Shown: positions 1 to 12,027 of the stretch, one piece after another | Numbering within the stretch: position 1 is the stretch's first letter | Layout: each line of letters starts with the position of its first letter | Origin: Drechslerella dactyloides | Taxonomy: Eukaryota > Ascomycota > Orbiliomycetes > Orbiliales > Orbiliaceae | Length of the DNA: 64,000 nucleotides | Direction of reading: 5' to 3' | Assembly (NCBI GenBank): GCA_020064725.1 | Contig: JAGTWJ010000002.1 | Coordinates: 1,612,001 to 1,676,000 of the forward strand | Program-made: the position numbers and the translations under genes | Notes under the pieces: model-generated | Told to the model about the DNA's origin: nothing | Database searches by the model: none | Seen by the model: only the letters and a program-made list of their open reading frames with translations

Positions 1-645
1 ATCGGGCTGGAGCTTGACCAGATTGGTGGAGACGCTGAGAAGGGAGGTTGCGAGTTCTGGATGACAGATATGCAAGCCATGATGGAGCTGATGGAGAAGA
101 ATGTGACGTTCAATGGCCTGCAGGATAGGATCAAGTGTGGTCTGCTGGACTGGTCAGTCCGCCGAACGTGTAGCGATAATTTGGGAAGCACGAGAGACCT
201 GACAAGACTAAATGAATACATCGACAAATGCAGGTCGAATCCGTTACCAGAATATGTTACGGAGCGGCCGGTGGATATAGTGCTCGCTGCTGACTGCGTG
301 TACTTTGAGCCGGCATTTCCGCTGCTGGAGAAGACACTGTCAGTTGCAGTCGCGATCGCTTCTCAAAGGACGCTCGAGGGCGGAATCGCTGACGCAGGTT
401 GGTGCATGTAGATGTGACATAACGGGACCCGAAACAGAAGTCATATTCTGCTTCAAGAAGCGTAGACGAGTACGAGGAAGCAAGAATCCGTAATCCCTGG
501 CCGCTTCAATGGCGTATTTTTCGCATTGTCTGACATGGTCTAGGCCGACATGCGGTTCATCAAATCTATCCGAAAACACTTCGTCATGACGGAAGTGAAG
601 GACGAAGGATACGAGGGCTACGCAAGAGACAGCATATATCTGTGA
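1..645 (+). CDS. EFM6: EFM6-like protein-lysine methyltransferase, 3' part
   Basis: The gene enters from outside the window; exons are 1-338, 412-469 and 544-645 (165 residues visible). Introns 339-411 (GTCAGT..TAG) and 470-543 (GTACGA..TAG) join in phase and restore EKTL-CDITGPETEVIFCFKKRRR-ADMRF. The block VDIVLAADCVYFEPAFPLLE is the post-motif region of the seven-beta-strand METTL21-like lysine methyltransferases, and the FCFKKRRRADMRF ending is typical of the EFM6 branch. In yeast, Efm6 methylates a lysine of elongation factor eEF1A in the cytosol. The SAM-binding glycine motif lies upstream of the window, so catalytic completeness cannot be judged. Another METTL21-family member is possible but less likely. 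Confidence 0.8.
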
Positions 646-2441
646 GTAACACTATTCATAGCTTCCAAACCCGTAGCATTAACGCAAGCCCGCGATAGGT
701 ATTCGGTGAGAAAGAAATAGCCTTCCATGTCTGTGCAATCGGCGAACAGCACTCGGGACAATCATGAAGGCTACGTATTAATCCCGGTCGAACGTGGGCA
801 CTAGGCCCAGGGGTCTCGACATCGGAAAGTCAGAATATGGGACTTTGCCTACGGTGGAGAGTGCATGGCGAGGGTGTAGATAGAGCACAGGCGCCAGGTA
901 CGGAGCCATGTCCAAGCTCGGAACTCCAGCCATTTCCGGCGTTCCAGGGCCCTGGAAGACGCGCACAGCTTTGATTGGTAGAATGAATTCAGGACAGAGT
1001 CGTATGCAGATGCACACCTGCAGCAGCCGGTAATCGAGCTGCGAATCGGGTCGAGCACGAGCATGTGAACAGATCAACTACTCGAGTACATACATTCTCG
1101 CCTCCAAGCGCTCGGACCCGGTAACGATAACGGCAGGTTTGACGTCCACAAATCGACCGTCGAGCACGTTCCCCGACCGTCAGGAAGATTTTGTGCTGCA
1201 GATTGGGTAGCTAGCGCTATGCAATGTCAATGTATCTTTACGTGATGCAAAAGTATCCGTTGATGATAGTATCAGTCACGCCGACAGCGGGTCTAGGAAA
1301 CCCGGGCAGTGTATTAGTACTCGAACTGTTCGTTATGCATATGCCGGATTGAGAAGTCCTGGTGGGCGACCAGATCGAACGCCACATGACTCCAACATCC
1401 AACATCGCTGCAACACAGCCTGTGCTCGACTCGTACGCGTACTCCCACACCACACGATGGCTTCATCTCCACCTCCATAGGAGCAAGACGCTTGTTCATC
1501 TAGAGTCTGGGGTCTCTCGTAGTAGGCGTTTCAAGTCAGCCTGGAAAAAGCCTACGTGTTATGTGGACGGCCATAATGCGGCAATTCTTATAGTATCGAC
1601 TCGGTGACGTGTATGTACCTCGGTATATATATATATGTAGTGCTTTAATACCTCCTCCATATATATCTTAGTTCTAGTAAAGTCGAGTGTGGAGGCGTGC
1701 CTGAAGTGTATCTATCAAGTGAACGAAAGAGGAGAATCCAGAGCCTTTAAAGCTTTGTATTATACATTTGCTTTTGCTTGTCGCTAGTAGATGTCGGTGC
1801 AACAGAGTAAAATGAAATCCGTCAAGGTAGTAGCGCAATGATGGTTGCGATACGCATGGAAAAGGGCAACCCAGGCAGCATCAACAAGACCTCAAAATAA
1901 CAAGACTTGGCCCCAAAGCGAAAGAGATTCATGGTAAATGATAAAGGAAAGACATTACTGTAGGTTAATAATATACGCCAGGCCCCACATATTCCCCAAA
2001 ACATACGAAACTTTTTTGTCCTCCGTGTAATTTCATGAGTATTTATTGGGGGGGGTGGAATGATTTAGAGCTGTCTCCAGAGCCACCCACTTGAACCACT
2101 GAACGCCTCGTTTTTGTATAGCCTCCAGGGTGTGATGTAACGACGAGAGAGGGAAAAAATAAAAACGATAATAAAAAGAAAGGCTGCTATATCAAAATGA
2201 AACAAGGGAGCTGATACCAGATCTGTGGAGGTAAAAATCCGGTCTATGTTCGAGAGAAATATTCACAGGTGAAATGCAAAGCACCCGGTGCTATGTGTGT
2301 CGTATGAATAGGACAATCGTGGATGCTACGGGTAGGTGTTATACATCCAGTACAACAGGTCCAGCTGCTCGTTATCGCTGCACAAAATGATAAGACACTG
2401 TTTCATTTGAGTGTCCTGCGTCGTGCGATGAACGAATGCGT
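646..2441. other. Intergenic, no gene supported
   Basis: This stretch separates the methyltransferase from the next gene, which ends here on the minus strand. Several open frames of 60-99 codons exist on both strands (largest 778-1077, minus), but none has a recognisable domain or a convincing exon chain. There is a short ATATAT run near 1625. AT-rich sequence near 2000-2300 is probably the 3' flank of the minus-strand gene. Confidence 0.5.
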
Positions 2442-4119
2442 TCATTGAGTCGCTTTCGGCGTGGGATCTGTACGAGCGGAAGCTTGTACTTCCAGCTTGC
2501 GGATCTCCATAAGCATCCTTTTTGAATCATCGATTCGTTTTTGCCACTCTGCTTTCGTCTCCTGCCTTTGTTCCCTGATGGCTTGGACTTCCTGGGGAGT
2601 ATTCCACCCACTCTCCAGGAGATGTTTCTCCGTAACCTCAAAGGCCTCGTCTTCCTTTTGCATCCGTTTGATCATGTCAACGAGTGAGTTGGCTGTTACC
2701 GGCCCTTCGCCAGAAATCTGGCAACGGTGCTTGGGAGATAGAATGGCAGGCGAATCGGCATCAACAACGTCAGGTACTATTTGCTGATGTTGGTAACCGG
2801 TTAAGGACATCGGGTTTATGATGTTCAAGACCGGCGCTCGTACTGGGGGTAATCGGGGCGAACCGAAAGGAGAAATCGGTGGCTGCGGCAGTGGAGATTT
2901 GACCAACTCAATCGTAGATGATGGTGCAGCCTCCGGGAAGTCCTCCGACAACGGCGCGAGATTTGATATCGGCGACGTTGTGGCGGAGCACATTGTTGAC
3001 TGGAGAGGCACCGTTTTCGTAAAATAATCCGGCATGACAAATGGTGGTAAAGGAGGAGTCGGAGCACAAGTGTGAATCACATCCTCGAATGACGAGAAAG
3101 AGTCGTTATCCGGTAGGGGAAGCTTTTCCGCGAAATAAGAGTCGAAATCTTCTTCAGGTGTTTCTGGAGTCTGCCTATAAAGAGCAGGCATGGTTGATAT
3201 AGGTGGTATTGGAGGTGGGGCGTGTGTTGAATGTGCACTGGACGACCTTCTCCGCATCGATGCCCGTAACTTTGGTGGCAACATGCGCTGGAGCACGGTC
3301 GCCCGCCTACTAGTTCTACCGGTGGCATCGGGTACCGGTGATGTAGGCGCGGAAGGATCGGAGAGTGTATCGGGATCGTAGAGTTCTTCGGTCCCCTGCG
3401 GCGGTGGGGTGGACGCCAAAGCCAATGGCTTTGTGGTGTTTGTCTCTGGCTGAACTGGAAAACAAAAGGACATTAGCACGACGCCCCGCAGTTTTGGTGG
3501 CATGTAGGTAGGCGACTAAGCGCTTACTTGTTGAAGGCGTCGACACCGGAGCCGATGCTATGTTAACGACCTCCTGCGGCCCATCTGACGCCTCCATTTC
3601 TACTAGCTCAGCGATAGCAGATGTGGACACGGTATTACTCTTGACGCTAACGTGAATCCTCTCCGACAAGCTTTTTGATCTCGACTTTCGTCTCATGTCC
3701 TCCAGGATCTCGCAATCAAGTCCTAAGCCGCTATAGGTCGCAACAACTTCGTCGTCCAGTTGTCGCCAATTACCCTGAAATTCACCAATCTCCGGCGTCA
3801 TTGGCAGAGATGGCGAAACCTCAAAGTTCATGCATAATAACGGCTCGAGAGGGGTTGTTGCGAGAGAAGACGAGGTGCTTGTTAGTCTCGGCGCGGATAT
3901 CGAGGATTTACTTATTGAAGAAGCAAGCGAAGAAGTTGAATTGGAGGTTGAAAGTGTGGGTTCGCCATCGATTACATGGGATAATGTCGATTTGTGAGCT
4001 TGAAATGACCGGAGAACAGAGTTGACTCTTGTCGGCGGCTCGATATGGGCCAATTTGTGTATACCACGTCGCTCGGAGAGACGGCTTAGGCTCGAAGTCG
4101 ACATTGTCGCAGGCTCCAT
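2442..4119 (-). CDS. Hypothetical Ser/Pro-rich protein, 534 aa
   Basis: Two exons, 4119-3528 and 3454-2442. The 73-base intron (GTAAGC..CAG, 3455-3527) joins phase 1 to give STPST-IQPETNTT. I do not recognise a family. The N-terminal 200 residues are Ser/Thr-rich with poly-Ser patches. The middle is Pro-rich (for example APPPIPPISTMP and SPLPQPPISPFGSPRLPP) and probably disordered. An Arg cluster, RRATVLQRMLPPKLRASMRRR, precedes it. The last ~75 residues are charged and predicted helical (KRMQKEDEAFEVTEKHLLES, then a Glu/Lys/Arg-rich stretch), possibly a coiled coil. There is no signal peptide or membrane segment. The composition suggests a regulatory or scaffold protein, which is inference only. 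The start is the first ATG; a second in-frame ATG lies five codons later. Confidence 0.75.
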
Positions 4120-7100
4120 TGTAACTGTTGTGTTTGTAAGTTGAATATGCTAAAGTTGTAGCTGTCAACTGACGCGGTCCAACTGCGTCTTGGTTTTATC
4201 AGTCGCGGAGGGAGGTGTCCGGAGAGGAAGACGCTCCTCCCACGGCCTCGTGTGTATTGGGACCTATTGAACGATACCCTCGAGGATAGGCCGTCCTTAG
4301 GCTCGACTGGCTCCTTGGAATTGTGCTATCGTGCCACAACCAAGCAAACCGATATCGTTGCAATTGCGAGCCCGAAGGTGCAGGAGGCCAGAGAAGAGTG
4401 CTGACACCAACAAACGGGTGGACATAAACTAGAATTCCAAGACAAGATCCAGGCTCAGAACGACGGAGTCAAAATTGCTGCAGATTGAGTTCCGGTCTGC
4501 GCGTGGTCGAAGGAATAGGAACTCGGAGCTGTTGTCAATCGGGATTGCTGGAGGCCAGCGAGGTAGGTGCCAGTCGATGTGTGTCGGAGTAACGACGGAG
4601 CAACAACGACGATGTTGCACACCTCGCGGTCTTGCTTTCGAAACCTGACCAACACAATCCCGATGCCTGAAATTTTCGTGTCCTGTGGGATGGTGAGATA
4701 TCAGGGTGCCTTTTCGTCCGCCCGACACAGTTCTTTGTCCCCGCTGTTGTACCGTGGGCCCTTATCCTTGCTCCAGTCGTTCCGGTGGCGATGAGCCTCT
4801 TGAAGAGAAGAGAGTATGAAGACTTGATTGAAAGGGAGTAGATGCTAGCGATCCCAGATAACGGACGAGTACGGAGCCGCTTGCTCTCCCTCCTGAGTGG
4901 ACTCGGCTCGATTGGAAAGCGAAGGCAATCCAGAAATGTTTTTCTTCTCCTTCCCTGTCCTTCTTTTCTTTTCTTTTGCTTTCCTTCGCTTCTGCTTTAC
5001 TTTCCTGTTGTCGTCGTGGTACGGCAGCTCTTCCTTGTTAGAGTTGACCGTGTCGTGACCACACGGCAAATGCCAGCATGCTCTCAAATGTATCAAAACA
5101 GCAACAATAGAGATCCCAGCGATGTTGGTTGGATGACGGTGCCTACAACGGCCGGGCGAACAAACGCAAGGACCGTTCGTTAGTTTGGCTAGTTAGGCGG
5201 TGGGTGAGAGGGAGGAATGAGCTAGACCGGCGTGAAATGCCTCGTCGAGAAGCCTTCCCAGATGGCGGGGGGAAACGTGGTTGAAGGACGAGTGGTGCCA
5301 ACCAGGCCGGGCCCCCACGGCATAAACTGTTTCCACGCGCTCGGGGGAGGTGCCTCACGTCTGCTTATTATGCAGGTCGATACAGCGGCCGCACCCGGAC
5401 ATATAAAAAGCTGGTGTGCGCGGTTCCTGGTTCCTGAGTCGCTGAGGGCGGGCCAGTCGTTTGTCGCCTCGGCCAACACGTCCGAAACGTGACCGGACGT
5501 TGTTTCCAATCCCGGCGATTTGTTATTCTATTCTGCCTGTGGCAGCTGTGGCAGTTCGAGGCTTCAGGCCCCGATAATTGGCAGGTTGAACAACGGGCCG
5601 GTGGCCTGTTCGGTCAGAGCCAGTCTCGCGCAGTCTACGGCCGTTGTCCTCGCGCGGGCGCGGAAACCTTGTGTCCGGCCTTCCTTCCGCAAACTTCAGA
5701 GTATGTGTGATAGCGGGTCACTCGCTACCGAGTTTGATTTGACGTCCAGTCCGACAGCATGCAACGTCCTCTTTTCTCTGCCTCCCTCGAGGTCGACGGA
5801 GTGTGGAAAGCAACTTAGTCACGGGTTTCAGGGCGAAGCGAAGCGTTTAGCCGTGTCCGTCCGCGAATCTGAGGGGTCCGTTGGAGTCCTTGGGCCCCCA
5901 ATTATTGACAGGACGGTGCTGATGTCAACCTGCAGACTCTGTCGAATAGCAAGCTGCCAACGTTTTACACGGCACGGCGCCCTTGATGGTATTTCTTCTC
6001 TTCTGGATGGAGTCCCGCCCGGCAAAGAAGGACCCGCTCACGTTCAAACAAAGAACGAGAGAAAGAGGAGCAAAAGAAAGAAAGAGAGGGGAGAACCAAA
6101 GAAAGAAAGAAATAAAGGAAGCACCAAGCAAGAAGTCGTCGGCCCACCACGTATCTCGTCGACTGTTTCCGCCGGCTTTCGAGGAACTCCGCAGAAGCAA
6201 GGACGATTGCTGGCAGCACTCTGATTGGAAGAAGCGACTGGTTTGTGCGTAGAAACTGGGCGGCCGCTCGCAGCGCAATAGGACAGCTTCGAGCCCAAGA
6301 TTCTGGTTGCACGAGTCCAAAGTTTTCGTCTGTGGTCAATTAAGCATCGAGACTTCCCGCGTCGCGTGTATTCCCCCCGATTGACTGCAGACGATCACTA
6401 GGAGGAAATGGGCATATGGCGGCGATATCACCGAAGTCGAGAGACTGGCTGAGCGAGAAGAGAAAGCTCGAAGCTGGAAATCACGGGAGCTGTCAGCAAT
6501 AAGAGGCGAAAGCCCGCCGCAGGCAGGTAAAAGACCGAAAGACCGAGCCGGGTAGCACCGCCCAGGGCGAGTGATTATTCCTCCTTCGTTTGGAAAAAAA
6601 AAACACCCATGATTCCAACATGGGCGGGAGAGCAATGATGGAAGAATCTAAGATCCTGGCCGGTGTAGCCCTGTTCAAACCTCTCCACCAGCCGCTTGCA
6701 ATCGACGGCGAAATGCCGTCATTGCTCTTGGGTTATTCATTCATTCACACATTCATTGACACATTTCATTATCTCCCAGATAGCCCTTGCTTTTTTGCTG
6801 ACCGTTTGACCGTTTGACCTTGACGTTCCGTGCATAACCTCTACGGCGCGTACTTGGTATGCACATGTGCGAAGCCGCAGCCGCCTTGGGCTTCGATCTT
6901 CAGGCACCTTTGATTGTCGATGCCATTAGCCTCAGTGCTGATGTATAACGCTAGCGGGGAGGGAAGAAACGGTTTACAACGTGGCGCACTTTGTTCTTTG
7001 GCTAGGAACGGCGGGTGCGTTCCCAACCAAAACAGGCGGGCGACGTTTCGTCGTCGCTCACACGTTTTTCTTCGAAGCAGCTTCTTCCGTCCGTCCCCAT

Positions 7101-9307
7101 CGGCTTGTGCTGGGTCCCCGCTACCCAAAATCCGGAGCCCAGCTTGCAGGGTGCCGTTATTTTCTGTGCCTTCTCGTGTGCAAGGGTGGTGTGTGGGCGT
7201 TTGATGTGGGTCCAACGTCCGGAAAGCCCCAAAAGCCCTCTCTTCGATCTGGCTTAAGCTTCGATCCGCCGCCAATGGCACATGTTCGGGACACGATCTC
7301 AGAAGCCGAGAGCACGTATGTAGCGAAAGAACGCGCACAAGCACACCATCAACCGCAGGCTTGAGATGCAAGACTCGCACTCGCAAGTGCCATCGTTCCT
7401 CGCGTGTGCCCACGAGAGATGCAGATGCTCGCGAAAGGAAAATAGCTCAGCCCCAATAAGGTTTCCGGGGGGTTCGGAAGCATGGGCAGCGCCAGCAGCA
7501 GGCTTCGACCAGCGACGGCAGGTTTTCCTGCAAACGCATCCGTTCTGCCCTCCCAGCGGAGAGTGACGTGGAAGAACAGGCGCGACCCGTTCCTGCATCC
7601 ATCCATGCCTGTGCCTGTCCGCCTGCATCTGATTCCTCAGCCTCAGTCGAACGCACATGTCAGGTCATGTTGCACAAAGAAACCAGCCAACGGATCTTGC
7701 AGCTCGTGCGTCGGCCGCAGATTGAGTGTCACGGCTAGAGAACGCGAATGCATCTCGTGTCTGGAGCTTCTGCCGACCCCTATCTGCCTTCTCCCTCGCA
7801 ATCTAGGATGAACTGCCGGACGTCTGCTTCTTCGCCCGAGAAACTTCGAAACCAAACATGTCTGAAAGAACCGGCAGAATCCAAAATAAAGCAGGTTGAA
7901 CGGGAAAATTTTCAAACGAAAACAACGCGCTCCTACCAGCACCCAGACTTCTCATTCCTCTCCCTGACCGAAGTACACGTTCAGCAGGCACGGCCAAATG
8001 CTCCAACCGTTTGCCCCAAAGCAACACTCGGCTTATCCTGAAATTGGAAGCTTCGAGCGATTCTTTGACCAGGTAGCGTGGTCTTTCTCGTTGCAAATGG
8101 TCAGCATCTGCGCGGCCCCACCTTGCTCGGTGCTAGATTCTCTTAGTCTTGCGCGGTCAAGAGACGGCACCAGGTCGTCAATGTAGCGATTATGCAAGTG
8201 CGGGAAGTTTTGTAGCTGGAAGGGCTGCGTCGCCTGTGCTATCGCAAAAGCGAGTCGATGGCGAATGTGGATGCGATAGTATGTATGGACTTATGTTATG
8301 CGGTCAACGAGACCTTCGTCCTCAATGTAAACTCCCCGAAAACCAAGACCTCCCAACAATTTCCAAGGCCGACATCAAAGATCGATGCAACGTCTGTGCG
8401 ATGTCGATTGGCCATCGAAGCTCCAATGATCATCGGAACACTTCATATCGCATGCGCCAGAAATTGGCTTGCAGCAAGAGCACTGTTGCGCTGTATCCCA
8501 TTGGCAGGCGCACGGCAAACATCCATCGGTAAATTTGACAGGCGATGACCGGCCCAGGGTGGTGTCGTCGTCGCCCTTGCCCAGGCCATGTTTCTAATGT
8601 CGAGTAATCTAGGAACAAGTCATCCTGCATAGATCGTAAAGGAAAGTTTCTCCAAAGGAAGCGGCTGTCGTCGCTGACGGGACGGACTGAAATCTTGTCG
8701 GAGAGGTACCGGGTCGATACCAGTGTGCCAAAATCCAGGTACCTCGCGCCGGGGTATCGATAACGATCACCCAACTGCCAATCGCCCAAATTTGGGGGCT
8801 ATAGCGACGGACTGCCAGAAAAAGAGCAGGAGGTCGTTTAAGGTTGTATCAGCAGCGGCATGCTTCTTGTCTAGACCGTGTTACAGTTCGTCAATAGACT
8901 GGCTTTGTGGACTAGGCTTTTGGTATGATGACTACCCCAACTCAATGGGACTCACCAATGTGCGGTAGATGAAACTACTCCATCGAGATAGTCGAGCCGG
9001 GATGTCGTCGATAATGACTCGCAGCTGCGGCAGCGGAGAGAGCGGGAATGTGTTTGGCCGGGAACATCGATGAAGCAAGTCTGCGGTAGCTGAAGACTCC
9101 GGATCGATGTCCGCAGCTGAGCGGACTTGCTCATCGCCTGTGTCATAATTGATTGCGGAGCCATCATGAGATTCGATGGTTGTGACTCGCAGTCTGGTTT
9201 GTGTTCCGAATGCTGTCGCTGTGTTGCCAACATGCCGCCTACGCGCTGCTTTTAAGAAACGCGTCCACGTCTCTCGTGTATCCTCATTCAGCAGCACCAG
9301 CAACATA
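4120..9307. other. 5.2 kb gene-poor region
   Basis: No confident gene is visible. The stretch has balanced base composition and pyrimidine-rich tracts on both strands: CT-rich at 4940-5010 on the plus strand, and a GAAA-rich run at 6055-6120 that is CT-rich on the minus strand. Such tracts are common in fungal promoters and long 5' leaders, so much of this may be regulatory DNA for the minus-strand gene ending at 4119. Open frames of up to 234 codons (5520-6224, plus) look like chance frames: odd composition and no domain. A weak coding-like patch on the minus strand at 8930-9306 is discussed under findings. Confidence 0.4.
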
Positions 9308-11109
9308 ATGGCCTCATCATCTTCGACCAGAGGCAGAGGGAAGCGCAAGCAGCGGCAGGAAACTCCAGAGAGGGAGGAAAGAGTCTCACCGCCCCCATCA
9401 AAACGCCAGGTCGTTGCCAGTAAGTCCGCCATGTTCATCAGTATTCAATTGCCAACGCTAAGGCTTTCCATATCACTCCATAGGCAGTACTACGATCGCG
9501 GGCTTCTTCACCCCGGCCTCTCAAAAGGCGCCTGGCTTGAACTTTCTGAGACATGGCAGCTTGCTCTATGGTTCCTGGAAACCAGTGACCGTGGCATCAT
9601 CCAAAACAACCGTCTCTATTTCCACCGCAGCTGGATCACTAGTCACATCGTCGAGCTCGACGACAGCAGTTGAGCTTCCAGATCTAAAGCCGATCAAGAT
9701 CGCAGCATTCGATTTGGTGAGGCCCAAAGCTTCCAGATATCGCTGTGGGACTCCAAGCGCTGATATATTTGTCTCCTCTCATCGTCCCACTATAGGATTC
9801 CAATCTAATCAGCACGAAGAGCGGCAAGAAATTTGGCAAGGAAGCCGATGACTGGAAATGGTGGCACGCCACAGTTCCCCATAGACTCCGCAAGGCCGCC
9901 GACGATGGGTAACACCCCAAATTCATATTGATCTGTTGGCGATGCATAAGAGCACCCGCTAACACGTATGTTCCGGGAAGCTACCGCTTGGTCGTATTCA
10001 CAAATCAAAACGGCCTGAAGTTAGATTCCCCGAAACATGAGAAACAAGTCAAAGACTGGAAGCAGAAGCTCAACTTCATAGTTTCTGCGCTTAATTTACC
10101 GATCTCAATATACGCGGCCACCTCCACGGATGGCTACAGAAAACCGAGGACTGGCATGTTCGAATATTGCCTTTCAGAATTAGGCGATGGTGATGAAGCA
10201 TCTATAGACCTTGAGAACTCTGTCTTTGTAGGAGATGCAGCTGGCCGGAAGGGTGACTTCTCTGGCAGCGACAGGTACGCTGCCTGCCACATGATATACT
10301 AAATTTCATTTCCTGATGCAAGTCTGCTCACGAAAATACTCTTGATAGAAAATTTGCTCAAAATATTGGGTTACCTTTCTTGACTCCGGAGGAATACTTC
10401 CTGGACGAAAAACCAGAGCCGTATGAGTTCGATATTGATCCGTCAAGTTTCGGGAGATCCAGCATTCCACCAGGTCAGATTATGAAGCACGGACAATAAA
10501 ATATGGTCTACATGCTAAACTTTTGACAAGATTTCGCGAAGAAATATCCAGTGGAACTGGTCCTCCTTACAGGTCGTCCTGGTTCCGGCAAGTCGACATT
10601 TTCCGTCAAATATCTCGAGCCCTTAGGCTATCAGCGAATCAACCAAGATATTCTGAAGACAAGAGAGAAATGTTTGAAGGCAGCTGAAGGCTACCTGAAA
10701 GAGGGGAAGAGTGTAGTTGTAGGTACGTCAGATACTGTGATCTCCCCACCTCATGATGCGAATGCTGAAGATTAACGAACCCGCAGATAGCACAAATCCC
10801 TCACAGGACACCAGAGCTGTCTGGAGAAAGCTGGCCGAAAAAGTTGGAGATGTTGCGCTTAGATGCGTATATCTTACGACCCCGGAAAAATTATGTCACC
10901 ACAATGACGGGGCCCGGGCCTTTTCGTCTGTGGCATCTCTCAATCCCGAAAAGAGGGAGTCAGTGCCAAGCATGGCTTTCCTGAATTACAAGTCCAAGTT
11001 CCAAGAACCACAGCTAAGCGAAGGGTTTGAGGATATCACCGTTGTGGATTTTGAGTTTCGAGGGACTGATGCCGAGTACGATGTTTGGAAACGGCATTGG
11101 GCGTCTTGA
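9308..11109 (+). CDS. PNK1: Polynucleotide kinase 3'-phosphatase (PNKP/Pnk1)
   Basis: Seven exons: 9308-9419, 9484-9716, 9796-9908, 9981-10274, 10349-10473, 10531-10722, 10787-11109; 463 aa. The enzyme repairs DNA break ends by removing 3'-phosphates and phosphorylating 5'-OH ends. A basic N-terminus (RGRGKRKQR) looks like a nuclear signal. The HAD phosphatase domain starts at residue ~110 with motif FDLDSNL (D114, D116) and continues through WKWWHATVP, VVFTNQNG, KPRTGMFEY and FVGDAAGRKGDFSGSDRK. The kinase domain has Walker A GRPGSGKST (307-315), then INQD and a STNPSQDTR segment. No FHA domain is present, as in fission yeast Pnk1. Motif I carries Asn118 where Thr is usual. The six introns are 57-79 bases long and keep phase throughout. 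Confidence 0.93.
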
Positions 11110-12027
11110 AGCGTGGGCGGGCGGACGTGATGTGAAGTTGACTTGCGCATGAACTCAAGTCCCGAAGTATTCAAGTATCACGATTCACAGTGTGCTTTGC
11201 GCTTCTTCCCACACCACCAGTATTTGCTCCGTGCCGCCGGGCAGGTGTCCGTCAGCCTGGGCCGCAGACATCTGGAAATCTAGTTAGACCGAGATAGCAG
11301 AAATATGACATCTTGTGCTTGCCGAAGCGGCCGCTACCAGTGTTTTTTCCCGTTTGTTCTCGTGCGGATATATCGTGAATGCATGTTTCTGGAAGAGGGT
11401 TCCGGAAGGAGGGATCATGCCCCGGCGGTCGGCCAGTCGCAGCGGTCACGTTTGCGCCACCTCCCCCGCCAAATGATTTGCATTTGCAGCTGCACCCGGC
11501 AGCTCCACCTCCTCACCACACCTCCACTCGTCCGCATCACCATCGCCGCTGCCCTTCCCGACCGAGCGCTTCATACATCCGGCCTGCTTCACTTCAACCC
11601 TAGTCGGGGTCGGCCTGGACGTTTCTGTGCATTCCTCATGCTCTGTAGAACAACCTGCTGCCGCCACTGATCCTTTCCCGCTCCTTCGGTTTCTGCACTT
11701 TCTCGCCATTGTTGAATGAATCCTTGCACTTCCCTCTGTAGACGATCTCGTTGCCTTCGCAGCCTCATTCAATCGGTGCTCCCGAGACAGTCTTCCTCTT
11801 CCCTGGCCCACCCTCCCGACTCGGCCGCTTCAGCGCCCGAACTTGACGGTCGTTAACCCTTAGAAATCAGAAACACCTTCACCTTGGCTTCCAAACAACC
11901 CTCACCTTCCTCTCCCTTTCGATCTTGGTTCTCCTCCCTCTTCGAAAGCTGGCCAGCCGACTCTGATCGATCCCGACTTGTTTACGCCGCCCTCGCATCT
12001 GTAGCTGTTGTCTTTGTCGCCGCTCTC
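11110..12027. other. Intergenic, promoter side of Ptc5-like gene
   Basis: This separates two plus-strand genes. The part from 11450 to 11880 is C- and CT-rich, as expected for a fungal promoter and 5' leader. The frame downstream of 11857 is open up to the ATG at 12028 but contains no earlier in-frame ATG. Confidence 0.5.

Noticed and set aside
5520..6224. 234-codon plus-strand open frame
   Set aside because: No domain, biased Arg/Lys/Ser composition from a GAAA-rich tract, no splice partners, and equally long frames on the opposite strand.
6841..7413. 190-codon minus-strand open frame
   Set aside because: Low-information composition and no family resemblance; probably a chance frame in GC-balanced DNA.
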